Shown one piece after another: positions 47,958 through 60,500 of a DNA stretch of 64,000 nucleotides. The DNA comes from Colias croceus. Lineage: Eukaryota > Arthropoda > Insecta > Lepidoptera > Pieridae. A program made the position numbers and the translations under genes. Under the pieces are notes generated by a model, which was not told the DNA's origin, ran no database searches, and saw only the letters and a program-made list of their open reading frames with translations. Position 1 is the stretch's first letter. Every line of letters starts with the position of its first letter. Where the stretch lies: the NCBI RefSeq assembly GCF_905220415.1, contig NC_059539.1, forward strand, positions 1,302,001 to 1,366,000. The letters run 5' to 3'.

Positions 47958-50920
47958 TTAGATGGTGCGAAAGTAAGTGAAATCACTCTTATGTCAGTTT
48001 CATTGAGCAGCCAAATTGTGCTTCTGTTCCCCTGACAAACCATTAGCCATGAAATATCCAACCGGTATTTTCCACGCCTCGTTCACGCATGTATCTATAA
48101 AAGCTAAAGCTTCTCTCGCTAAAGGAAATTCGTCACTACATTTCTCCATTGCCACCCCGAAATCCACGTACCCAAAAGTTTTTGTTGCATCATTGGACAT
48201 GCTTTCGTATGGCGATTTCATCGATGGACAATGCAGCGTACAATGTTTTATCCGACTTTACGCAATGGACTTTAATGGTCTCTATAGATTCTTGTGTGAA
48301 ACTTGGTTGACAATTTATGACTTGATACCATCGTGATAGATTTTTAGCATGTGGTAAAAACGTAAGGTATTATTTAAACTAGTTCTTACGTGATCATACG
48401 CTCTTACCTACCCCCTACGGGATAAAAAGTGTAGTGTTAGTGCGATTCTTTTGGCTATTCTTTGGGCAGTGAGCATCCCTGTGCTTTTTGGAAATATCGG
48501 GATACAACTGGATTTTCCAAATCAATAGAATTTTTAACTATTGACTTTTTCTCTTCTTCTAATTTAAAATGTTTAAAATAACCTCCAGGCTATCCTTTTT
48601 CTCTACAACCCTTGAAAATTTACGTTGTAAATTTTTCAATTTTCTCCCACGCTTTTCTGCTAACATTTTATAATGTTCCAGTTTAGATTTAAGTCCTTTA
48701 GTCATAGGCCCCTAAAAATTAAAAAAGAATTAACACATATTTCCTGAAATTTAATCTATACTAATATATTTTAAAAAAAATAACAGAAAGAAATAATGGT
48801 TGATGATCAGCACGCGTCATCGATGCATACGTTTCCCACCCTAGCGGTATAAAAATTATTCTATGCATACACTTACATTTTCATCCTGATATCCTTGATT
48901 AACAGATGAGGTTGAGGCTTCATTACTAGTGTTCAAAACTAGCCGTCGTTTCTTAGGACATTTCTGAAAAAAAAAAAAGTTAATATAACTCCCAACGTAA
49001 TATGAGAAATGTGAGTGAGTTTGTATGCATTCCATGTAATGTTATTTGCCAAAGTTACTTTGTTGTTTTTGCTTTGTATTTTTGTGTGTTGAATTAAATG
49101 TATTTTCTTTCTTTCTTTCTTATTATATATTCACATACGCTTAAACGCCTACAGTGATATTCAAGAAAGCAAGCCAGGAGTACGGAGAGATACGTGCGGG
49201 GTACAGTTTTACGTAATCAGAGCCGTGGGCAAAATCTAGATAAGTATAATTTTACAGGACCGATTTCAAAATATATAGATATTCTAGCGCCGTTGGATAG
49301 GTACGTTATCCTTGAGTGACATAGGCGATATAATATTATGTACCACGAGTGAAACAAGGGCGGACTCCTAGTGTTACAAGTAATTAAAATAAATACCACT
49401 TCCAATCACACAAATCTCTCCTGATATGAACCGCCTTAACTATATATACAGATTATTGTTAAATGTTCGTATGAAGAAACTGAAGAAATTATTAAATTTA
49501 CAGTCTAAAACTTGGAAAAACCCATACAAACTGGCACACATGAATTTTGTACTACTTTTTTTTCTATTTTTAACCGACTTAATTTGTATGTTATTGTTAA
49601 AATTGTTATAAGATGGATAGATGTATATAAGATGGAACTTATTTCATGTATGGAGGTGGGCGTTGGCATCTGTATTCTGTGCCACAGCTCTTAAGCTTTT
49701 ACGGGTGTCATCGTAATTTAAGTTTATTTATTTTATTTTAAACACTTTATTGTGCTGCAAAAATAACAATAGTAGGTACAATAAAAACTTAAGCTAGGAC
49801 ATGTACAACTTGATATTATGTTCCAAATAAATAATTTTTGAATTTGAATTTTTTGAATACTATGTGATACTATATTCATATACATACTTACAATATTTTC
49901 AGTCTGACATTCCTGACTAGAAGATGTTGAAGTTTCGTTAGAGCTCTTCATAATCAGCATTCGCTTCTTAGGACATTTCTGAAAGTTTAAAACAATTAAT
50001 AGTACAACATTTTCGACCCACTTCAGCGTATGTACTAAAAAGACATGTTATAAATATTGTGATTTTTCTTATTTTTTATATTGTGGGGTACCTATATTAT
50101 GGTACAAATAACATGCCATTATTTTGAATTACCTTTAAAGCAGATAATTGGTTTGGAAATATAGTTGGTACGGCATAAGATTGTAGAATTCTTCTAGAGT
50201 ATCCATCTTGATAACACGCAGGCTCGAAATGCAGTGAACACAATCTTGCAAATTTCGACGGCGTCCATTCTACTCGTCTCATGTTTTGTACCCATTTTTT
50301 ATTTATCTCTGGATTTTTGGGAAATCTATAACAAAATGAATTTATTACAAATGAATCTTAAAAAATAAAATACCAAACAACAAACAAAACAGAAATCAAA
50401 TAAAACAACCACACAATACATCTATTATTTGCAACAACAACTACAACATAAATCTGATATAAGTAACAAAATAAATAAATCAATGTTAATATGAAATAGA
50501 TTTTTTGTCATAAACCGGTTTTATACCCTAGATGTGGTACATGTGGACAACACTACATTACTTGCTCTGTGAACTCTATGGTGAGTAGAACGTGAGTAGA
50601 TCATATATCTATGTCATATATACAGTATTATCTATGAGTAGATCTGTGATGGTGGTAAATAAAATGCCAAACGTGTAATGTGACATTTTTAAAAATGATT
50701 AAATTCTTGTGTATTCCACAACCCTTTAGAGTGGGTAAATGTTACAGTAACAACATAAAGTTATAAAAAAGCGCTTGATAAAACCTTCAAATAGGGATAA
50801 AGGATAAATATTTATCAATTGGCTGAAAATGACTTACCGATGGAAAGATATTTTTTCATTGTTTTTATCCAAAACTCCCGCTCGACTAGAGCAGCCGGTA
50901 GCTGAACACACAATAGTCAT

Positions 50921-51552
50921 TTTCGCACACTGACAAATAAAAAGAAACAATACACGTCTTTATATTTTCTAATTATTTCGTTAAAAACACTTGACGCACC
51001 GAGACCTCCAGCTGGAAGGCAAACAAACCACCATAGGCTATAGAGTACATGTACATTTACAAACGGAGACAAACCACAGACAGCACAGAGCAAGTTTAAG
51101 CGTCTTATTCACGGTCCGTTTGGACGTACGTCCCGCCAAGGTCATACACGATGCACGACGCATATTCACGGTCCATCCCCGCTGTACGTCAGCTCAAGGC
51201 TAATTTATATGATTTATTTATTTATAATTGACTTTATCCTAAAAACACAATAATTTCTATCCAAATATGCTAAATTTACGATAATTTTACGCCCCTGGTA
51301 CAATAATCGGTTCGCTTCAGGTTGCTAACACTGTCTGTGGTATATATAATATAATATATATAAGTTACTCTATGAATATATACGTCAGTGCTCTTGCCTC
51401 TTTTCACTATAATTGCTCGCTTTGAAAATTGAAAGCCGAAAGGTAAATAACACAGAACAGGTAAATAAACACCGGATTTGCACGAGTCGATCATACACGC
51501 ATTTTCTGATTTTATCAATGGATTATATAAACCTTATAGTGTAAAATAAAAA
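50921..51552. promoter_or_regulatory. Divergent intergenic region between the P-element-like gene and METTL13
   Basis: A 632-bp gap between two ATGs pointing apart must hold the METTL13 promoter. A GC-richer block at 51095-51200 has TTCACGGTCC twice and the palindrome GGACGTACGTCC. No clear TATA box or initiator could be assigned. Confidence 0.35.
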
Positions 51553-54500
51553 ATGAATCTTCTTCCGAAAAGTCATAAGGAGTTTAGTGAAAAGGATTAC
51601 TGGAACAAGTTTTTCAAGAAACGTGGTAACAAAGCTTTTGAATGGTAGGTTATGTTTTGATTTTTTAATATTTGAATAATATTAAGTTTATTTGTTTGTT
51701 TATTATTAAAAATAGTTGTAAATAAGTAACATTATGTATCACTTGATATAAAGAAACAACTAATCGAAGTAATATTTGATAATTCCAGGTACGGCGAATA
51801 TATGGAACTATGTTCCCAATTACACAAGTACATAAAACAATCGGACAAAATCCTTATAACTGGATGCGGAAACTCAAGCCTGAGCGCTGATCTCTACGAC
51901 GTAGGTTTCAATAACATCACCAATATTGATGTGTCAGAAGTTGCTATTCGTCAAATGAAGAATATTAACTCTAATAGAACTAACATGAGCTTTTTGCACA
52001 TGGACGCGACGAGCATGTCATTCAATAACGAAGAATTTAATGTAGTACTTGACAAGGGAACATTAGACGCTTTGATGCCAGATTCAGAAGAATCTACTAT
52101 AGCGACCATAGATAAATATTTTAAAGAGGTTAAAAGAGTTTTGAAGCTCGGTGGTCGTTTTGTATGTATATCACTGCTACAGAGCCACATCCTAAGTAAA
52201 CTGCTGGAAGTCTTTGGTGATAAGTCATGGATGATCAGAGTCGTGAGGTGTCATGAGGCTGAGGAGAAGAATGCAGAAAATGGTGATGGGACGACTTTGC
52301 CAGTGTTTGTTGTTGTTGTAACTAAATTTAAAGTTATGCCTAAACTGGTGAGTTTTAATTTAGCTTGATATTTTTGAAGTTATACTTCTTTTGGCGCGGT
52401 GGAGAAAAATGATGAGAGTGAATTTTTATGATGCACGCGCACACCGACACCTAAATTTAACAGCATGAAGTTAGTTCTAGGTGGTATGAAAATTGATAAC
52501 TATGTTCAAGTTGTATACTCTAGTATTTTTTCCATACGCCAAAGAAGTATAACTTCTAACGCGTGTACATAAGTACACACACTCTTTTTTTATGAATATT
52601 TTGGACATATTTAAGGTCTCTTGACTTTAAGTTGCTTGATAATGGTAAACATGCATGTTATGTGCAAAATGTAGATCACAGAAAGTTTCAACTTCCTAGG
52701 TTGTCTTTCAGAAACCTAGGTATATACCAGGCAATATCTGTATTGCTAAGCATCAAAATTGCTGTATTTATAAATAAATAGTAATTTTATGTTTTTTTTT
52801 TACATAATTTTTATCTGTTCTATATATATAATAAAATTCTAAAAACTACACAATATAAGGTCCAATGAATTTTTTAAATTATAATTTATTGATTATTATC
52901 ATTTTATTAACATTTATATGCAAAATTTTGTAACAGCTCCTAGAAGTGTGCTTAGCGGGAGACAAAATGATAAGAGTGGACACACCAGAGGATCTGCAGA
53001 GCTGTGTGAAATCAGCACAGGACGCAGCTTTCATCACCAATGGATTGGGAAAGACTAGCTTGGAAGGGGATGATGAGGTACTGTGTGGTTTACTTATAAT
53101 GAAATAGTTATAGTGTGGGTGTGGGTGGTGTGGGCTTACGGTTAATCCATAATATCCACAATAATCCATACTATAATATTATAAATGCAAAAGTAACTCT
53201 GTCTGTCTGTCTGTTACTCAATCACATCTAAACTACTGAACCAATTTGCATGATATTTGGTATGGAAATATTTTGATACCTGAGAAAGGACATAGGCTAC
53301 TTTTTATCCCAGGAAAATGACACAATCCCGGATCCCACGGGAACGAGAACTTTGCGGGTTTTTCTTTGACTGCGCGGGCGAAGCCGCGGGCAGCTTATAT
53401 TATAAATGCGGAAGTTTGTATGTTTATTTGTTACACCTTCACCTAAAAACTGCTAAACTGATTTTCATGAAATTTCGCAATCATATACTTAGATGGTAAC
53501 TTGGATTAACACATGTCACATAGGATAGTTTTTATGTCGAAAAATCCCGTGGGAACATAACCTATGCAAGTTTTTCTTTGACTATGCTAGGGAAGCTGCG
53601 AGCGAAAAGCTATTATCTATACTAATATTATAAAGCTGAAGAGTTTGTTTGAACGCGCAAGTTTCAGGAACTACTGGTCCTTACTTACTTGGTCTTACAT
53701 TTTTAGGTAGATATTTAAGTTTTTTTTGCACATTCTTTGTTTCATGTTTTCTTGTCGATCTTATATAATGGCCTCTAAGGATTTCTGAAAAGCAACATTG
53801 ATGGAAAATTATGTCTGAAGATTGTTTATTAACTATGTATGAAGCTCAAAAATATTTTTTTTACAATTTTAAAATATGTATAGATTGTACTTTATAATGT
53901 TAAGAAAATTTTAATTAATTATTAAAATAATGTAATTTTAGGTGTCCCTAGATTTAATGGTGCCTGGGCAAGACAGTCCGCGCTACTCACTCTATGTGGT
54001 TGATCAGAAAAAGCAAGCAGCCACCAAATATGCAGTTTTCATAGTGCCACAAGGACGGTGAGTTATTTTTTATGTGATTTATATATAAAAAACCGGCCAA
54101 GTGCGAGTCGGACTCGCGCACGAAGAGTTCCGTACTATGGGGACCCCCGCTTATTATATATATTTTTTAATTTTTAATATCTGTCATTATAGCGGCAACG
54201 GAAATACATAATGTGAAAATTTCAGCTTTCTAGCTATGACGGTTTATGAGAGAAAGCCTGGACACAGACAGACAGACAACAAAGTCTCAGTAATAGGGCG
54301 GGACCCTATTTACCCTTTTTACCGTTTCGGGAAATTGAATTTTATAGGGCCAATTTCACATCTTGCATAATATAGTGTTCCTGATAGCCTACTTGACACA
54401 GACATATATTTTCATGAATCATATTTTGCTGCTTTTAATGATATCGGCCGATAGTATCCTGATTTTTAAACTGTTAAGAAAATTGCCTAATATATTACTC

Positions 54501-57500
54501 AGCAAAGAAAACTTACTAATGGCTGGTTTATAAATCGAAACAACAATTATTTTTGAATTTATAATTTCAGTGTAGTTTAACTGACTAAGCAAACATCACA
54601 CCTTCATGGGCAAAAAATAGCTTACAGACTTTACTTAGGTAGTTGTAGCAATATAAAAAATATGTCAAATATTGTGAAGCTCACGAACGCTGACTTTATC
54701 ATCATGTCGAGGCTATCCAGCTCCTTGACAACACGGACATAGTCAGAAGACTGAAAAGGACAAAACCTTTTGAGTTAGTTTAGTGAAGTGTTAGTGTGAT
54801 ATAGTGAGTGCTATTCATAAAGAACACATGAACGAAGTGTCTTCGCCTTAATAGAGGCATGAAAAGTGTTAATGGACACGTTCTTAGACATACTTTACTT
54901 AGCAAATTAAGTTAGATTTATATTACTCATTAGCCTATAATAGAAGGCTAGATCGTAATTTTCAATAATGATACCCTAGTTAAGTTCATTATATTACCTA
55001 GGTAAAAAAAAATATTTTGTTAAATGTTGTTGTCTTTTTAAAATTTCCCTAAATTATTTGTGCAGTAATTTTGTTCTTTACATAGTAAAACATCACAAAT
55101 CTTTATTATGCAGAAAAATCTACACGTTTAATTATATTTTTACCAAACTCGAATAGTAAACAAAACATAAATGTTTATTTACGACGTGCAGAATATATCG
55201 TCCAGAAGGATCTTCATAATATTTACACGGCGGATTATTTGGAGCCGTGCCCGAAATTGCGAAGTTCTTTGGACCAGGAAACTGTGGAGCGGGTTAGGAA
55301 TAAATTTATAAAAAAAAAATACATGTTGCATGTTGTTGCAGTTTTTATTTACTTTATTCGGCCTCTCGATTGGAAATGACACAGAATATTCTTAGTCTCA
55401 CTATTTTAGATTTTAATAATCTCATTTAAAAATCACTGTATTGCATAGCACTTGATCCTATTTTTAACTTTTTAATTTCCTCTAATTATTACGTAATAAA
55501 AAATGCCTATTATTAAACAATTGCATTAAATATAAGAAAAAAACACCTAATTTCTGCTCACCTCACGGCGAAAAATGTATAACTAAGGAGTCTCCATATC
55601 TTTCTATACATGCGTGGTAGTCCACCAACATTCGGATGAACGCGGAGGTGTAGCGAGTCATTAAATGCAGACACACCACGAAACTCCATACAGTTTGGAG
55701 GGAAATGTTCTGGAAATAACAGTGTAAAAGCGCGGTTAAATTTTTTTTATTGTGTTAAGTCATAATACCTTTATTGTATTAAGTTGAAAAGGGTTATTGT
55801 AAATTTGCCACAAAGTTAATTCGTCACCTAAAAAAGTATGTGTAAATTTGCCACACTTTTATTTTTTTAAAGTTAATTTGTCACGATTTAATACCAAGTA
55901 TTGTAAATTCGTCACATCGATAATTTAAGTACAGATAGCAAAAAAATTAAACAATAAATTAATTTAAAATGTTTATTTCTTAATCAGTTTTAGATTTTCA
56001 ACCTTACATGTAAAAAATCACAGTCAAATTGGATGACGATGGACTTTGTAAAAACATAAGGAAAAGCATAACAAAGATAAATTTTGCTAAAAACCAAGGA
56101 ACATCTATTTTGTATATTATGTTCTAAAAATTCACAGCAGTTATAAAGAGTATTACTTAACATCTACATTATTCTACATAGGTAATGGTAAAAATCACAG
56201 TTCTCTCTATAAATATTTTTAAAATGTAATGAAATGAGAGTGGCTCTATAATATTTATCACAATCGTATAAAAATAAGGATAAAATATTTTTCACCTATT
56301 TTGTATACAGGGTGTAAGGGACAGCCTCCCGAAAACTTTAACCATGGAATCATTCTGAGCAACTTTCTCAAAGAAAGCATATTGTGGAAATGAAAAAAAA
56401 AAAATTCAACCTCCCATACAAAATTAGCATCTCACTCGAAAATTTTGTATGGGAAGCCGAATTTTTTTTTTTCATTTCCGCAATATGGTTTCTTTGGGAA
56501 AGTTGCTCAGAAAGATGACCTGAGTCCATGGTCAAAGTTTTCGAAACACTCTCACTTACACCCTGAATGTTCTAAAAATATACAACAGTTATAAAAAAAT
56601 ATTACTTAACATATTATATTATTCTACATAGGTAATCGTAAAAATCACAGTTCTCTCTATAAATATTTTTAAAATGCAATGAACTAAAAGCGGCTCTACA
56701 ATATTTATAACAATCCTATAAAAATAAGGATAAAATATTATTCTTTTATTTTAACAAGTAAAGATATTGCTCTTACTTTACTTAAATCATATCCTATAAT
56801 ATTAGAAAAACACAAAGCAAATAAAAATCAAAACTCAAACAGACTAGCGCGTTTCATGATCATGACACTTAATAAATCACAGTTAAAATCACATTAATTA
56901 TTTTTATAAGTCAACTTTCGTTTTCCATAAAAATAAAAATTCTAATACATAAAAAATCATTTCAAACTTTGAAAAAGCGCAAATCAATTTGACTCAATAA
57001 TGAATTTACCTTATGTTATTGATGAATTTACCTTATGTGAATGATGACTGTAATATTAAAATGTAAATCATTATATTGCTGGTTTCATCGCAGGCTGAAA
57101 GGTATAATTCACTTGCCTTGCTTGCTGGCGGTACTTTACTACTTGTGGGAAATTTACAATAACCCGAATATACCTGTGACGAACTTACACATACTATTTA
57201 AGGCATGTGACGAATTTACTTTCAATGTATGAAGTTTTAAAAACGTGACGAATTAACTTTGTGGCAAATTTACAATAACCCGTTGAAAAGGCGGGTTAAA
57301 GTCGCAGTTTTATCTTTTTCGTTATTAAGTTATTATAATCAATCAATAACATTTTACGTGTTCCTGTGAGTTGAGTGAAATTGTGAATATAAAGGTAATT
57401 AGTTAAAACTAAAATACTTATTTGTGCGTATCACTTCTCCGTTTAAATCTCTCGCTGAATATTGTACGAATGCTTACTTAATTTCTTGATAATTAATAAT

Positions 57501-60500
57501 TGTAATATGGAGTCGGACTTAATATTTATTAAATAAAAATCAAGGTACACTTCAATAAGTTCTTAGAAATTGTAAGTATCTTAATATATATAAATCTCGT
57601 GTAACAATGTTTGTCCTCAATGGACTCCTAAACCACTTAACCGATTATAATAAAATTCGCACACCATGTGCAGTTCGATCCAACTTGAGAGATAGGATAG
57701 TTTAAACATGTAGGTACCACGGGCGAAGCCGGGGCGGACCACTAGTGTATAATAAAATGTTACTTTTATATAATTTAAACAATTACGTTATAATTACAAT
57801 AAAAAAGTAGTTCTAATAAAACATTAGGTACCTAGGTACTAATCGCTTTTTTATATCTTAGGATTTTTTTTATGGAAAACATTTTAAATCAATCTATAGT
57901 AATCTTTAATAAACAATCTTGTATTTCTATAATATTTAATCTATACTAATATTATGAAGCTGAAGAGTTTGTTTGTTTGAACGCGCTAATCTCAAGAACT
58001 AATGGACTGATTTGAAAAAAAACTTTCGGTGTTGGATAGCCCATTTATCGAGGAAGGCTATCATCACGCTAAGACCAACAGAAGCGGAAACCGCGGAGCG
58101 CAGATAGTAAATAATAATAAAAAAAACAATAATGTGAACCTCCTTCGGCTTATTAAATTGCATCATTCATAATTAACCCACTTTAAAGAAATAAATCAAG
58201 CGTTTCATATAATCACAAGACGTGAGAATATAATTAATAATATTAATATCTATTTTTATCAAATGTTCAATATGCGCCGACCACGCAAAATGCGTGTTGT
58301 TTTGGACAGAAATATAAACTGAAAAACTTGTTTACTTGCTTTACACGAATACATGTTTTTGCCAAAAACTTTAATAATGACATTTTAAGTGCACTGAATG
58401 ACCTAGATTTTAAATATTGCAATATTTCATGAAGTTCAGTTTCGTGAGATTTCATTCATTAAACTTTAATATTTTAAGAAGTTATTGGTAACTAGGTTTC
58501 CGCCCGCGGCTTCGCCCGCGCTGTCAAAGAAAAACCCGCATAGTTCCCGTTCCCGTGGGATTTCCGGGACTGCGTCATTTTTCCGGGATAAAAAGTATCT
58601 ATGGTTATAAGCCTATGTCCTTTCTCGGATATCAAAATATCTCCATACCAAATTTCATGAAAATTGGTTCAGTAGTTTAGGCGTGATTGAGTAACAGGCA
58701 GACAGACAGAGTTACTTTCGCATTTATAATATTATATATAGTATAGTATGGACCAGAATGCTTTACACTTGTAAAAGTTTACTTGGATTTATTTTGTGTA
58801 TTGAGCAGCTAGCTTAGGCCGATAAAATTGAGGTGCTTTTGTTACATTTTGAGAACAGGAACCTACACTTTTTTTCAACTGGCATTGAAATTTACACATT
58901 TGAGGACTGTTTTTATTCATTTTTGTAAAGAATTGGGTGCAATTTTATTTTCAGTAAAATTAACAGAAAAAAATATCGTCCCTTCCAGTGAATCCGAGTG
59001 GTTATTCGGCACAACAGCTGGTCGTCGTCAACTCCAAGAGTCTGCGAAAGCATCTCGCCTAGTGGTAGCGGTGTTAAGGCGAGGCCATCACTTCGATAGC
59101 TTGGACGCTGTTAAGGAGGAGTTAGCGCATTCCGCTAAAATGCTGATCCCTTTTGGGTTTAGTGGACAGGTAATATACAATTTTATTGAGCAACAATTAT
59201 TGTTCAAGGTTGTTTCTGGATAGTTTTTATATTATGTTATCGATCTGCACCCGTTATAATTCCAAACGACAAAATAAATATAATCACTTAGTATAAAACA
59301 AAGTCGCTTTATCTGTCCCTATGTCCTATAAGACTTTTCTTCAGGAAAATTATGCTGAAATCTTCAAAACTACGTAACGGATTTTGATGCGGTTTTTTTA
59401 ATAGATAGAGTGATTCAAGAGGAAGGTTTTAGTATATAACTTAAGTATTAGGTATTAGATAAGAAGCGGGCGAAGCCGCGAGCGGAAAGCTAGTAAGTAA
59501 TATATCAAATTTGAGGGTTTTACCAGTTAGAACGCGTAGTCTGGTTAGCGTTATGATTTGCACTACGCGATCTACATATATGACACAGACATTAAATTCG
59601 ATAAAACATCCTAAAATTCTAATTCATTCCTAAAACAAATATTCATTAAAAAGTAATTTTACACACAATTTATTATTTACCTACCTACCAATACGATCAA
59701 CGTCTTCTATAATTTTCTCTAAAGAATAAAGTATTTTTAAGCTATTGCATAGCTTCTATCGCGGGCCTTGAGCGCTGGGACCGAATCGAGAAATTCCGTA
59801 ACGAAAAAACCTCACGCTCCCCACTCCGACGGGCGGAGGTGTGGCTTGAAGGCATAGCATGCAATAGCTTTACCGCGGCAGTCCCCGAGTGCCACACGTC
59901 TTTTTTTTATATTTATGTTTCCCTTCCAGATCCCGTTCCTCTCCCTAGGTAGCGATGTGGGCAAGCGCACCCCCATACACTCGGGCAGTTCCAAGGTATC
60001 TGGTGACTTCGTGGTGGAAGACGTGGAGGTGGACGGGGAGGTGTTCAGGCGGCTGGTGTTCCTGGATAACCAGTTCTTGGTGCAGTCGGAGGCGAAGGTT
60101 AGGACTGGTGAGTTTTATAAAAAAATATTTTTTTTTTAAAGAATAGAAAAAATCGATCACGTGTATGCTACGGAATGGCCCAAAGCCGGGTCCACATTTG
60201 TAGCATTTCGGTGTATCGTATCTCCGTGACCTCGGCGCGTATCATGATCGCTAGTTTGGACGCAAGATGATACCCGTTGATGATACACGCCGTATCTGAT
60301 ACGGCCCGATCCGCACTAACCGTGTATCATGATACACCTCGTATGTGATACGCGTATCACGATCGGTGGTATGGACGTATTTTGATACTGTATTACGATA
60401 CGATATACGTGATACACCGCGAACCATCGTGTGTCGGTTTTTCCGCTATCATCAAAGAGGATACACATCGTATCGCTCAAGTTTGGACGTGAATGCAATT

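Larger units (their letters stand above)
46714..50920 (-). pseudogene. P-element/THAP9-like transposase gene, broken
   Basis: Exon 1 (50920-50838, MTIVCSATGCSSRAG..FH) and exon 2 (50325-50133, with LCSLHFEPACY and AVPTIFP) form a complete C2CH THAP zinc finger joined in phase. Two homologous 87-nt exons follow (49978-49892 and 48963-48877; KCPKKR...TSNE/SSNE). Then a coiled-coil exon from about 48711 (GPMTKGLKSKLEHYKMLAEK). The RNase-H-like region follows in pieces: LTLHF, LSRWYQVINCQPSFTQES, LSIDEIAIRKHVQ, TKTFGYVDFG, WKIPVGYFMANGLSGEQK and, after an inserted MITE, MVTKLGC..DPWHNMKLIRNAWGDKK and a C-terminal piece to 46714. Several frameshifts and stops (after ILNILN, at HVQ) make a full protein impossible. 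Host-domesticated THAP9 has the same order, but the damage argues for a dead transposon. Confidence 0.8.

Noticed and set aside
58828..58988. Upstream extension of the METTL13 exon 5 open frame
   Set aside because: The family alignment needs GR-ESEWLFG, obtained only with the acceptor ending at 58988; the upstream part is intronic.
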